From Monoplex corrugatus (lineage: Eukaryota > Mollusca > Gastropoda > Littorinimorpha > Ranellidae), in contig JAPXFY010000026.1 in the NCBI GenBank assembly GCA_030674185.1, positions 57,252,109 through 57,316,108 of the forward strand: DNA of 64,000 bases, read 5' to 3'. The position numbers and the translations under genes were made by a program. Positions 11,406 through 23,669 of the stretch are shown in pieces. The notes beneath the pieces were generated by a model, which was not told the origin of the DNA, did no database searches, and saw nothing but the letters and a program-made list of their open reading frames with translations. Positions within the stretch are counted from its first letter, which is position 1. The number at the start of each line of letters is the position of its first letter.

Positions 11406-13575
11406 ACACACACGCATGGCTATAAATGGGGAGAAAGAATAAAAGCAATAAAAGCAAGAATAAAAGCAATGGAAAATTATAGAGAGCATAGCATACAATT
11501 ATATATTATAACCATGTGATTCCCTCCGAGCGGAGACAGGCTGCAGAGGGGAGGGTTGAGTGAGGTTAGGATTTTATGCAGGAGAGAAAAGGTGAGTTTT
11601 GAGAGCGGACTTGAAGGAGACAAAAGTAGGTTGCTGACGGACTGAGAGAGGAAGTTTGTTCCAGGAGAGTGGACCAGAAACAGAGAAGGCTCGTGGACCA
11701 TAGGTATTGAGCTTAGTGCGTGGAAAGCGAAGAGTCAGAGGATCAGAGGCAGAGCGGAGGGTACGTGAGGGAACATAGATCTCAAGTAGGCTTGACAGGT
11801 AATCGGGGGCTGCGTTATTGAGGCTTTTGTAGCACATGGTGTCTAGTTTGTACTGTATGCGCTTTGATACAGGGAGCCAGTGAAGTTGTGCCAGGAGAGG
11901 AGAGATGTGGTCAGCTTTTTTCTTTTTGAGTACAAGGCGTGCAGCATTGTTTTGAATGCGCTGTAGGATGTGAATGGTGGAGGCAGGAAGACCAGACAGG
12001 AGTGAATTGCAATAGTCAATGCGAGACATTATGAAGGAGAGAACGAGTTTTGCAGTTGTTTCGACAGAGAGATACTTCCTGATCAGCTTTATACGATGGA
12101 GATGATAGTAGCAGGATCTGGCAGTTTGAGAAACAAAGTTGTTCATGGAGAGGGTAGAGTCAATGCAGACACCAAGGTTTTTAGCTGAATCAGAAATTGG
12201 GACTGATGTGTTACATAATGGGAGAGAAAGAGGAGGCAGCTGAGAAAGTTTCTGACGGGTGCCAATGAGGATAGCTTCTGTTTTGTCGTCATTAAGCTGA
12301 AGTCTATTGTGTGTCATCCAGTTCTTAATGTCCGAGTAACACTCAGTGGTGCGAGTCAACAGGCGCTGTATATTATCAGGTGAGTCACTGTCTTGAAGTT
12401 GGGTGTCATCAGCATAGAAGTGGTGTTTTATAGAATGGGAGTTGGTGATGGTGGACAGGGGGAGGTGTAAAGAGTGAAAAGAACAGGGCCAAGGACAGAT
12501 CCTTGTGGAACACCACAGGTCAGGTATGCAGGTTGAGAGTAAGTGCCATTGATGAGAACGGTTTGTTTTCTGTTTGATAGGTATGAAGTGAACCAAGACA
12601 GAGCAATGTCAGAGATGCCAAAAGTATGATGAAGTCTAGAAAGGAGAATACCATGATCAATGGTATCAAAGGCTGCAGACAGATCAAGGAGTGTGAGGAG
12701 AGAGACTTTGCCAGTATCAGTTGCAAGGAGGAGATTGTTGAGAATGTGTAGTAGGGCAGTTTCAGTGCTATGGCACTGGCGGTAGGCTGACTGGAAAGGA
12801 TTGAGGAGATTGTTGGCAGACAGGTGAGAGTTCAGCTGGTTGAGGACGACTTTTTCAAGGAGTTTTGACAAGAAAGAGAGATTAGAGATAGGCCGGTAAT
12901 TTTTCAGTTCATTTGGATCTAAATTGTGTTTCTTGAGGAGAGGGTGAACAATAGCAGACTTGAAAGAATCTGGGACAGTTCCAGTTTGAAGAGAAGTGTT
13001 GATGATGTCAGTGATGAATGGGAGAGGAGAGTAGGGAGACAGTCGGCGTAGACAGAACCTGGAAGAGGATCCAGTTCGCAGGTTTTGAACGACATGGATC
13101 TGATTGTGTTGAGAATTTCTTCTTGTGAGACTGGGGTAAAAGTAGTAAGAGGTGTGCCAGAGAAGGAAGGGTCAGGTGGGCATGGTTGACAGGGTGTCCT
13201 GTCAAGCCTGTCACGAAGAGTTTGTATTTTGGTGGTGAAATAGTTGGAGAATACAGATGGGAGTTCTTCATTTGTATGTTTTGTTGGGAGAGGTAAATCT
13301 TTTCGTGTGCCAAGGAGATGATTCATGGTTGTAAAGAGTTCTTTAGAAGAAGAGGCATTCAGGATTTTGGTTTGGAAATAGCTTGTTTTTGCTGATGCAA
13401 TGAGGGTGGATACTTTTGTTTTAGAGGCTTGGAAAAGTTGCCTGTGTACAGTGAGTTTGGATTTGCGCCAGCGGCGCTCTGCTCTGCGGCGGGCACGTTT
13501 TGCACAGGCGATCTCATGAGTGAGCCAGGGGGTAGGGGGGCGGTCAGGTAAAAGACGGGTTGTGGCTGGAGCATG
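11248..13575 (-). mobile_element. L2/CR1-type retrotransposon, longer 5'-truncated copy with RT
   Basis: On the minus strand the order is: a pre-RT region (LTHEIACAKRARRRAERRW), fingers ([20 protein letters not shown]), motif A ([16 protein letters not shown]), motif B ([13 protein letters not shown]), motif C (HHFYADDTQLQ), thumb and C-terminal domain ending KSALKTHLFSPA. A (GT)n 3' UTR and a (TAA)n-type tail follow at 11248. Two single-base frameshifts (near 13025 and near 12460) break the frame. The endonuclease domain is missing (5' truncation). The 31-bp satellite continues on both sides. Confidence 0.92.
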
Positions 13576-16500
13576 AGTGTCTATGTCCTTCTACATCACA
13601 CTACACACCGCCTATATCCTTCTACATCACACTACACACTACCTATATCCTTCTACATCACACTACACACTGCCTATATCCTTCTACATCACACTACACA
13701 CCGCCTATATCCTTCTACATCACACTACACACTACCTATATCCTTCTACATCACACTACACACCGCCTATATCCTTCTACATCACACTACACACTGCCTA
13801 TATCCTTCTACATCACACTACACACCGCCTATATCCTTCTACATCACACTACACACTACCTATATCCTTCTACACCACTACACATTACCTATATTCTTCT
13901 ACACCACTACATATTACTTATATCCTTTTGCACCACACATTACCTACATCCTTCTACACCACTACACATTACCAATATTCTTCTACACCACTACACATTA
14001 CCAATAATCTTCTACAACCACTACACATTACCTATGTCCTTCTACACCATTACACATTACCAATATTCGTCTGCACTACCACACATTACCTACGTCCTTC
14101 TACACCATTACACATTACCAATATTCTTCAGCACCACTATTATTACCAACGTCCTTCTAGTTCTACACACATTACACATTACCAATATTCTTCGCACCAC
14201 TATTATTACCAACGTCCTTCTAGTTCTACACCATTACACATTACCTATATTCTTCAGACACCACTATTATTACCAACGTCTTCTGTTTCTACACCATTAC
14301 ACATTACCTATATTCTTCAGCACACCACTATTATTACAACGTCTCTAGTTCTACACCATTACACATTACCTAATATCTTCTACATCACACTACATACTTA
14401 CCTATACTTCTCTACACACATCTACACATTACCTATATTCTTCTACATCACTTACATATTACTTATATCCTTCAAATCACTACACATTACCTATATTCTT
14501 CTACATCACTACTTCACCACAATTACACTATATTCTTCACAAATCACTACACATTACCTGTATCCCTTACACATACCAATACTTCTTCTACATCCATCTA
14601 CACATGTACCTATATACTTTACATCATACACATTACCTATATTCTTCTACATCACCTACATATTACCTATATCCTCATCATCTACACATTACTTATTCTA
14701 CATCACTACACATTACCTAATATCCTACATCACTACACATTACTTATATCCTACATCACATACACATTACTATATATCTACATCACTACTACATTACTAT
14801 ATCTACATCACTACACATTACCTATATCTACATCACTACACATTACTTATGTCTCTACATCACTACACATTACCTTATATCCTACATCACTACACATTAC
14901 CTATATCCTACATCACACTACACATTACCTATATCCTACATCACTACACATTACCTATATCCTACATCATTACACATTACCTATATCCTACATCACTACA
15001 CATTACCTATATTCCTACATCACTACACATTACTATATACCTACATCACCGTACACATTACCTATATCCTACATCACCTACACATTACCTATATCCTACA
15101 TCACTACACATTACCTATATCCTACATCACTACACCTATACCTATATCCTACATCACTACACATTACCTATATCCTACATCACTACACATTACCTATATC
15201 CTACATCACCCTAACATTACCTATATCCTACATCACTACACATTACCTATATCCTACATCACCTACACATTACCTATATCCTACATCACTACACATTACT
15301 TATATCCTACATCACTACACATTACCTATATCCTACATCACCTACACATTACCTATATCCTACATCACTACACATTACCTATATCCTACATCACTACACA
15401 TTACCTATATACCTACATCTACTACACATTACCTATATCCTACATCACTACACATTACCTATATCCTACATCACTACACATTACCTATATCCTACATCAC
15501 TACACATTACCTATATCCTACATCACTACACATTACCTATATCCTACATCACCTACACATTACCTATATCCTACATCACTACACATTACCTATATCCTAC
15601 ATCACTACACATTACCTATATCCTACATCACTACACATTACCTATATCCTACATCACCCTACACATTACCTATATCCTACATCACTACACATTACCTATA
15701 TCCTACATCACCCTACACATTACCTATATCCTACATCACTACACATTACCTATATCCTACATCACCCTACACATTACCTATATCCTACATCACCTACACA
15801 TTACCTATATCCTACATCACCCTACACATTACCTATATCCTACATCACTACACATTACCTATATCCTACATCACCCTACACATTACCTATATCCTACATC
15901 ACCTACACATTACCTATATCCTACATCACTACACATTACCTATATCCTACATCACTACACATTACCTATATCCTACATCACCCTACACATTACCTATATC
16001 CTACATCACCTACACATTACCTATATCCTACATCACCTACACATTACCTATATCCTACAATCACTACACATTACCTATATCCTACATCACTACACATTAC
16101 CTATATCCTACATCACTACACATTACCTATATCCTACATCACTACACATTACCTATATCCTACATCACTACATATTACCTATATCCTACATCCCCTACAC
16201 ATTACTATATCCTACATCACTACACATTACCTTATATCCTACATCACTAACACATTACCTATATCCTACATCACTAACATATTACCTATATCCTACATCA
16301 CCTACCAACTAATTACCTATAATCTACTATATCACACTAACACATTACTTATATCCTACATCATACACATTACTTATATCCTACATCACTACACATTACC
16401 TATATCCTACATCACATTACCATTATCCTACATCCTACACATCAACTACATCATACACATACCTATATCCTACATCATACACATACCTATACCTACATAT

Positions 16501-17365
16501 ACACATACCTATCCTACATCACATACACATTACCTATATCCTACATCACTACACATTACCTATAACCTACATCACCCTACACATTACCTATATCCTACAT
16601 CATCACATACTAACACATTACTTATATCCTACATCACTACACATTACCTATATCCTACATCACTACACATTACTTATCCTACATCACCTACACATTACCT
16701 ATATCCTACATCACTACACATTACCTATATCCTACATCACTACACATTACCTATATCCTACATCACACACTAACCACACATTTACCTATAACCTACATAC
16801 ACTACACATTACCTATATCCTACATCACTACACATTACCTATATCCTACATCACTACACATTACCTATAACCTACATCTATACAACTCACATTACTTATA
16901 TCCTACATCACTACACATTACCTATATCCTACATCACTACACATTACCTATATCCTACATCACTACACATTACCTATAACCTACATCACTACACATTACC
17001 TATATCCTACATCACTACACATTACCTATATGATAGTATATCCTACATCACTACACATTACCTATAACCTACATCACTACACATTACCTATATCCTACAT
17101 CACTACACATTACCTATATCCTACATCACCCTACACATTACCTATAACCTACATCACCCTACACATTACCTATATCCTACATCACCCTACACATTACCTA
17201 TATCCTACATCACTACACATTACCTATATCCTACATCACCCTACACATTACCTATATCCTACATCACTACACATTACTTATATCCTTCTACATCACTACA
17301 CAATATCATATTCTCCTACATCACACAACACATTTCCTATATCCTTCTACGTCCCACTACACAAT
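13576..17365 (+). repeat. 31-bp to 26-bp minisatellite, second block
   Basis: It starts with 31-bp units like those before the L2 insertions. It passes through degenerate 28-30 bp units with ttctacaccactacac cores (13870-14700) and becomes a homogeneous 26-bp array (spacing 26, for example cacatt at 15425 and 15451). The 26-bp unit differs from the 31-bp unit by loss of TTC and CA. About 130 copies in total. It ends about 100 bp from GOLGA2 exon 3. Confidence 0.96.
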
Positions 17366-17469
17366 GTCCTTCTCTGGAGACAGAAACCTCACCTGCCACT
17401 TCCCCGGCAAACCTGCTGACTCTGGAGTTGGGTATGAGTTTACATTCTCAAAGAGAAAGGAAGGATTAC

Positions 17470-17618
17470 CTGACTTCTGACGGGTCCAGGTGAGAGGAAC
17501 TGATGTGTGTTTCAGAACTCTCTGACACTTCGGGCTTTCTGTTGTGTGTTCCAGAATTCTCTGATACCTCCGTCCTTCTGCTGACAGGTCGGCCTCTACT
17601 GCTGCTGTCACCTATCGG
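17470..17618 (-). CDS. GOLGA2: GOLGA2 coding exon 3 (residues 68-116 plus 2 nt)
   Basis: The acceptor is tactttcag and the donor gtaatc; the exon is 149 nt, entering in phase 0 and leaving in phase 2. It encodes a Ser/Arg/Glu-rich linker with an internal near-duplication: RTEVSENSGTHNRKPE followed by VSESSETHISSS. This fits the poorly conserved, disordered stretch between the p115-binding tail and the coiled coil of GM130. The terminal AG plus the first G of exon 4 gives an Arg codon, so exons 3 and 4 join without a missing base. The next unit of the large minisatellite begins only about 100 bp away in intron 3. Confidence 0.8.
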
Positions 17619-17639
17619 CTGAAAGTAAAGACCATGCTG

Positions 17640-17815
17640 AACTTTAATAACACACACACACACACTCCCTCTCTCTCTCTTCCTTACACACACACACATG
17701 CACACACACACAACACACACTCTCTCTCTCTTTCTCTTTCTTACACACACACACGCACGTACGCACACACGCACGCACGCACACACACACACAACACACA
17801 CACGAACTCATGTAT
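17640..17815. repeat. Mixed (CA)n/(CT)n microsatellite
   Basis: Alternating cacaca and ctctct blocks, followed by cgcacgcacg, in GOLGA2 intron 2. Confidence 0.95.
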
Positions 17816-17819
17816 ACAT

Positions 17820-18250
17820 GTATGCATGAATATTTCAGGTATGGGTGAGTCAAGTTCACCTGCTGTGAGACTAGAAAGTCAGTATCACTTGATAAGGTAC
17901 AGTGCAGTAAACCTCATCTATTCTTTCAGTTTCAGTTTCAGTTTCTCAATCTAGCGTTTCCCTGCTCAGAATATATTCCATGCACAGATGCCACTGATGC
18001 CATGTGATGAATAAGATCCAAAATGATCACTTGTCAAGCTCACCTATTATGAGCTTAGGGAATCAGTCTCACCTGTTCAGGTATGGGTGTGTCAAGCACA
18101 CCTGTTGTGAGATCAGGGAGTCAGTTTTACCTGTTCAGGTATGGGGGAGTGAACCTCAGTCCTCACTTTCGTGAGACTGAGAAGTCTGACTTGTTCATGC
18201 AGGGTATGTGAACCTCAACTGTTGTTAGGCTAAAGGGTCAGCCTCACCTG
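17820..18250. repeat. Degenerate ~58-bp repeat that includes the exon 2 donor
   Basis: cacctgttcaggtatggg-like blocks recur at 18070 and 18129 and, weaker, at 17836 and 18189. The exon 2 3' boundary at 18246 (cacctgttcaggtactgg) is the last unit. A cagtttcagtttcag run and a ccatgtgatgaataagatcc segment at 17925-18030 resemble 53150-53205. Confidence 0.65.
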
Positions 18251-18400
18251 TTCAGGTACTGGGGAGATACTGCGGCGCGATTTATGCTCTACAGCCTGCT
18301 GGTCATCTTCACACCTGTCTTCAGATGACCAGCTCGATCGCGAGGATGGGGCAGGTGACCGACTAGGTGTCCGTCCTGACCTCTGCTGAAACTGCTTCAA
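18248..18400 (-). CDS. GOLGA2: GOLGA2 coding exon 2 (residues 17-67)
   Basis: The acceptor is ctacag and the donor gtgagg; the exon is 153 nt, phase 0 to 0. It begins LKQFQQRSGRTPSRSPAP, which continues exon 1 exactly as human GM130 continues KKKLREYQQRNSPGVP. Residues 27-30 (TPSR) fit the full CDK consensus S/T-P-x-R/K. They lie near the position of human Ser25, the known mitotic CDK1 site that blocks p115 binding; equivalence is inference. The rest is Ser/Arg/Glu-rich and probably disordered (SSRSSWSSEDR, KSRRSISPVPEQ). The 3' end of the exon lies in a degenerate tandem repeat that extends into intron 2. Confidence 0.88.
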
Positions 18401-18534
18401 CTGTAGGACACACAAAGAGACGAAAGATTGACAGAGACAGAAAGAAGGAACCACAATAATGCTTTACTGTATGACATACACAGAGAAACAGAATTATGGT
18501 AATGTTTTACCATATGACATGCAAAGACAAACTG

Positions 18535-18537
<3 letters not shown>

Positions 18538-18629
<92 letters not shown>

Positions 18630-18665
18630 TGTGTGACAGACAGACAGACAGACTGAGAGAGACAC
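18538..18665. repeat. (GA)n microsatellite
   Basis: About 44 GA units with one interruption, followed by gtgtgtgtgac and (GACA)n. Confidence 0.97.
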
Positions 18666-19205
18666 AGAGTGAGAGAGACTAGACAGACTGAGATAAATAT
18701 AGATAAAATAGAATCGTCATAATGCTTCACTATACAACACACAGTGATATTACTGATAAAGACAGACTATACCAAGGTAGAATCACAGAATGGACAGACA
18801 GACAGACAATCACAGACAGATGGACAGACAGATACAGAGGAATCTACCTGTAATGAACCTGTTCACCATGAACTTCCTGCAATAACATACTCTTTTATTT
18901 TCTCTGCCCATTTCCTTCTCTTTCCCTCTTGCAAAATACTGTCTATAAGTATAACAAACAAAATCTTCTAATGAGCATAATGAACTCCTCTTTGTACGAA
19001 CGAGGTATTGTTTCCCAAAGGCCAAGCTTCTAGAATCTTTCCCAACCGCTCAGCATACTATTACTATATTGCTATACTAATACTGTATGTATAGTATGGC
19101 AATCAACATACATCATTACATGCCAGATTTCTTCAACTAGTTCAAGCATCATTGAAAACTGTCAGCCACTTTGCCTTGACGGTGATGCAACTCTTGCTAC
19201 ATATG
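18666..19205. other. GOLGA2 intron 1 segment with no recognised feature
   Basis: It includes a short (GACA)n run at 18793-18835 and otherwise unrecognised sequence. No exon was seen. Confidence 0.5.
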
Positions 19206-19209
19206 TGTA

Positions 19210-19237
19210 TGCTCTGTGTGTGTGTATGTGTGTGTGT

Positions 19238-19288
<51 letters not shown>

Positions 19289-19369
19289 TGTGAGTGTGAG
19301 TGTGGTGGTGTGGTGTGGTGTGTGTGGTGTGGTGGTGGTGTGTGTGTGTGAGTGTGAGTGTGAGCGTGA

Positions 19370-19424
<55 letters not shown>

Positions 19425-19425
19425 T
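19210..19425. repeat. (GT)n / (GTGGT)n microsatellite
   Basis: Long GT runs at 19215-19290 and 19375-19424 with a gtggtgtggtg-rich centre, followed by A-rich (AAAC)n sequence to 19540. Confidence 0.96.
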
Positions 19426-19749
19426 TTTTTGATACTTCACAGACTGAGTGCCAAAACGAAAGAAACAAAAAACAAAAAAAACAAAAAAAATTTTTTAAAA
19501 AAACCCAAACAAACAAAAACCAACCAAACAAAAAAACTTGACTGTTAAGTGTCACAATAATGAATAAGTAAAATGAGCAATGTTGTGAATGGCACTGAAC
19601 TCCACCAACAAGGCAACACACAATCCAGTGTTGTGTATGGTCACTGTTTTCTCTTGTGACTTTTATGCACTACTGTAGTGTTATAACAAATAAATAATTG
19701 TCTCCCTTGAATTTCGTTGTGGGCAGACTCCACTGCCTTCCCATACCAC

Positions 19750-19763
19750 ACACCAACACACGC

Positions 19764-19801
<38 letters not shown>

Positions 19802-19875
19802 AATAATGCCAATGCCTCAATGTACCACACACATGCACACACGCATGCACACACACACACACGAAAAAAAAAAAT
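19750..19875. repeat. (CA)n microsatellite
   Basis: Two CA runs (19755-19800 and 19828-19862) followed by A12. Confidence 0.96.
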
Positions 19876-20040
19876 GGCATGCATTTGATGAAACATGTAA
19901 CAGGAAACAGGAGGACAACACAAGACACCACTGATCAGGCATAAACAAGTGATATAATAGACATTATTTCATAAACAATTACATTATATAATGAGAGAGA
20001 GTGCATGTGTAACATGATCACAAGGTAGCACAAAACATTT

Positions 20041-20233
20041 TTAACCCTTTGACTCCCGCACCCTGTCCACCAGCATCCTGCATTGTCAACCATGCCAGCA
20101 AAGAAAAAATTTAACCCTTTGACTCCCTCAACCTATCCACCAGCTTCCTGCAGAAAGCTGGTGGATAGGGTGAGGGAGTGAAAGAGTTAAGTTTTTGCAG
20201 TTAGTGGACAGGGTGCGGGAGTCAAAGGATTAA
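20041..20233. mobile_element. Composite TTAA-flanked palindromic MITE, copy 2
   Basis: Outer TTAA ends are at 20041 and 20230, and an inner palindrome with its own TTAA ends lies at 20111-20190. Its length of 193 bp equals that of the copy at 1766-1958. Arms begin CCCTTTGACTCCC; the hairpin centre is cagcttcctgcagaaagctg. Confidence 0.78.
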
Positions 20234-20439
20234 ACAAAGAAAAACAAAGAGGACAGAAGCCCCAGCATCAGCATGCAAGACAAACCGAACCGAGGGAGAC
20301 AGAAAAGAGACAGTTAGTAAGCGACCACTGCATGATGTGTAATAATACTAATATGTGTCAATTGTAAAATTGTATCACATGTGCCAAATGTATGACTGTG
20401 TAATGTGTGCACTGGCTGCACACACACAAGGACATAAAG

Positions 20440-21330
20440 CACTCCACTGACCTATTTGCTACAGCTGTAAACTTCTCAGCCTTACATTTAACCTCAGCAA
20501 TACAGAGGTTTTTGCTACAGCCAATACCACCACAACTTCTGGTGCTTCACTACCTCTTACTGTCATCAACAACCAGCCTTACCAGGAGATCCAGACTGTA
20601 AACAAATTCTGCTGCCTGGGCAAGTAGTACTGTACAGTGAGGAACAATGGATCTCTTGATGCTGAGGTGGCAATGCACATCTCCAAGGCTGGTTTTGCCT
20701 TTCCAGGGCTGATCAAGTTTTGTTAACAATGTGACATCAGGCTTGCCACAATAATTACTGTGTAAAGAGCAGTTGTCATGAGTGGCCTGCTGTTCAGTCA
20801 CATGACCCAGACGCCTCCCGATGGCACATTCAACAGTTGGAATGGATTCACTCTCACCTGGCAAGCCCAAGCGCCAACCTGAAGAAGTACGGCGTCCAAG
20901 TATCTTATCATCAAATACTAAATTTGTTGGACAGAATACAATGTCCATACTGTGCCCCTAAAATGCACCTGTATGGAGAGCTGAAGCAAAGATACCATGA
21001 CCAGGGAAGACCACTAAAGCAATACAAGGATACTTTAAGTCCAATCTCATGAGTTATAAACTAACACTTAGTAACAGCAACACCACCCACTGGGAAGATA
21101 CCTATCACTAGCATTATAGCAACAGAATAAGCTGGTGACAGCAGTATACATGTATTATTGTATACACAAGCAAGTCAGATTTCAACAGTGCAGAACAGCT
21201 ACGATTCAACAAGAGGGCAGACTGGTGGAAGCAGAACCTAAAAGAAAAATTGCAAGACTCTTTCCCATGCAGTGCCTACAAAAAACATGCTCCTCCATTG
21301 GAGAATTGGTCTTGCATTCCGCATGAAGAC
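20440..21330 (+). mobile_element. RTE-like retrotransposon C-terminal relic (family C)
   Basis: Interrupted frames carry NKFCCLG, NNGSLDAEVAMHISKA, then MHLYGELKQRYHDQGRPLKQ and YKDTLSPIS. This is the standard post-RT order (YLGS..SSDGSLDxEI...YGELxxGxRxxGRPxKRYKD). Many stops. Two further relics of the same family lie at 22960-23540 and 24640-25480. Confidence 0.65.
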
Positions 21331-21576
21331 CCACAAGAAACAACATGCTGTCCGATCCACAAGAGAGTCCATTATCATCATTAGTAATAAAACAACTGAC
21401 ACAGAAATGAGAAAGACCTATGGTTAGAACTAATAGAAGGACTAAGTATCGCAGTACTAAGTAACTAACACCACACACACCAGACATTAGATGAGATAGA
21501 TCTACAGGTTGTGTGGAACAGGTATTTCTGGTTCTGGTTTTGTTGTTGTTGTTTTTTTGTGTCTTTTTGTTTGTTT

Positions 21577-22556
21577 GAACTGATTTTATACAGATGACAA
21601 GAAAGAAGCTATCCTCATTGGCAACCGTCAGAAACTTTCTCAGCTGCCTCCTCTTTCCCATTATGTAACACATCAGTCCCAATTTCTGATTCAGCTAAAA
21701 ACCTTGGTGTCTACCTTGACTCTACCCTCTCCATGAACAACTTTGTTTCTCAAACTGCCAGATCTTGCTACTATCACCTCCATCGTATACTTACTATTTT
21801 AAGCCTGATCAGGAAGTATCTTTCTGTCGAAACAACTGCAAAACTCGTTCTCTCCTTCATAGTGTCTCGCATTGACTATTGCAATTCACTTCCTGCCTTC
21901 ACCATTCACATCCTACAACGCATTCAAAACAATGCTGCACGCCTTGTACTCAAAAAGAAAAAAGCTGACCACATCTCTCCTCTCCTGGCACAATTTCACT
22001 GGCTCCCTGTATCAAAGCGCATACAGTACAAACTAGACACCATCTGCTACAAAAGCCTCAATAATGCAGCCCCCGATAACCTGTCAAGCCTACTTGAGAT
22101 CTATGTTCCCTCACATACCCTCCGCTCAGCCTCCGATCCTCTCACTTTTCGCTTTCCATGCACTAAGCTCAATACCTATGGTCCACGAGCCTTCTTTGTT
22201 TCTGGTCCACTCTCCTGGAACAAACTTTGTCTCTCAGTCTGTCAGCAACCTACTTTTGTCTCCTTCAAGTCCGCTCTCAAAACTCACCTTTTCTCCTCTG
22301 CATAAAATCCTGACCTCACTCAACCCCCACTGCAGCCTGTCTGAGTGTCTTCACTCGGTGTGGAATCACATTGTAATACATATTTGTATATAATGTTCTC
22401 TATAATTTTCCATTGCTCTTCTTCTTTTTCCCCATTTATAGCCATGTGTGTGTGTGTGTGTGTGCATGTGTGCGTATGTGTATCTTCAGTGCTTAGATTT
22501 GGTTTCTATCAAGATTTTGCGCTATATAAATATTGTAATTATTATTATTATAATAC
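21577..22556 (+). mobile_element. L2/CR1-type retrotransposon, copy 3
   Basis: It begins in the region just after motif C (YTDDKKEAILIGNRQKLSQL) and continues through SIDYCN/HWLPVSKRIQYKLDT to KSALKTHLFSSA. A (GT)n 3' UTR and gcgctatataaatattgtaa with a (TTA)n tail follow. Small indels set it apart from the two copies at 10-13 kb. Confidence 0.88.
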
Positions 22557-22694
22557 ATTATTTCATCCATAATGTGCAGGCAGTATGCTGCTGCAGTAGT
22601 CTGCATACTCCCGTCAACGCTGGTGGTGGTGGTGGGGGGTGCTTGATGTTTTCATGTTTCTCTAAACACTGGACACTAACATGACTTCCTGGAT

Positions 22695-22885
22695 CTAAAG
22701 TACAAGAATGATTTTTTAAAAATGCACAGCTATGTTCTGCAAGCACATACACATGATGTGGGAGTAAACATAAAATCTCTACCCTTTAACCATTGGGCAG
22801 GAGGTATTCAGGCAGGACTGAATCCAGACATTCTGACTGGAGTCCGATGTCCTATCCACTTGACCATCATGCACTTCAGGGACCA
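22695..22885 (-). mobile_element. tRNA-derived SINE fragment
   Basis: The reverse complement shows an A box (gatggtcaagtggatagg) and a B box (ggattcagtcc) at tRNA-like spacing. A body with ggttaaagggtagagatttt and tgtgtatgtgcttgcagaac follows, matching the SINE at 4225. Confidence 0.6.
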
Positions 22886-22959
22886 CTGGACACTGGACAC
22901 AACACAGAGAGAAATGAGATCTACAGATCTACAGGTTGTGAGGAGAAGTATAATCATTA

Positions 22960-23540
22960 TTAACAGGACAGTCCCATGGGAATTTCTCTTCACAAATGCA
23001 GATTATGCTGCACATGTCAAAGGCTAGCTCTGCCTATGGAAGGCTATCAGGAGGTTGAGGCGAGACCATAGCATCAGGCTCTTGATAAAGACTGCTACAG
23101 TAAAGAGCATCCTGAGCATTCTCAGATTCTGTTGTATTGCTGTGAGATAGGACTACAGATGCACCGATGACATTCAACAGCTGGGACGTTTTTACCAAAG
23201 ATATGCAGCTTCATTGGAGATGACATATATTCTCCTAACCGAAGACAACCACATCACAAAGATGTTCCTCTAGAGTGCTGAAGCAAGGACATCATGACCA
23301 TAGAAGCCCACAAAAGCGATACAAGAACACTCTGAAACAGTGAAAGCCAGCCTCAACAGCTGCGGCATCAATACCACCAAATGGGAAAACATTCCTCCCG
23401 ACCAAATAAGCTGGTGACAGTAGTCTGTGCAGAGCACAATCAGATCTGAACAGCGCAAAGCAGCTGCAATTTAACAAGCTGGACCTGCATAAGCAAAACC
23501 CATGGCTGCAAGACTCCTTCCCTGCAGAAGAACACGCACC
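22960..23540 (+). mobile_element. RTE-like relic (family C)
   Basis: Degraded copy of the C-terminal domain: a cacaaaagcgatacaagaac (PQKRYKN) block, then a ggcatcaataccaccaaatg block. Stops occur in every frame. It is parallel to 20440-21330. Confidence 0.55.
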
Positions 23541-23669
23541 TTTAGGACTGGACTTCTATTCCACATGAAAACCCACTGCAGGCACTGTAGACTGTTATGT
23601 CTTATCATCCGCCAGACTGACATAGTGACAGAAGTCCATCATCATCACTAACATAACACAAACTAGACA

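Noticed and set aside
13577..15214. Long open frames over the 31/26-bp satellite (Thr/Tyr/His/Pro-rich)
   Set aside because: Purely repeat-encoded, in several frames at once, with no splice or start context.
17386..17414. Possible 29-nt extra GOLGA2 exon (acceptor caactccag, donor gtgagg)
   Set aside because: It would break the phase between exon 3 and exon 4, which join perfectly without it; the acceptor tract is weak.
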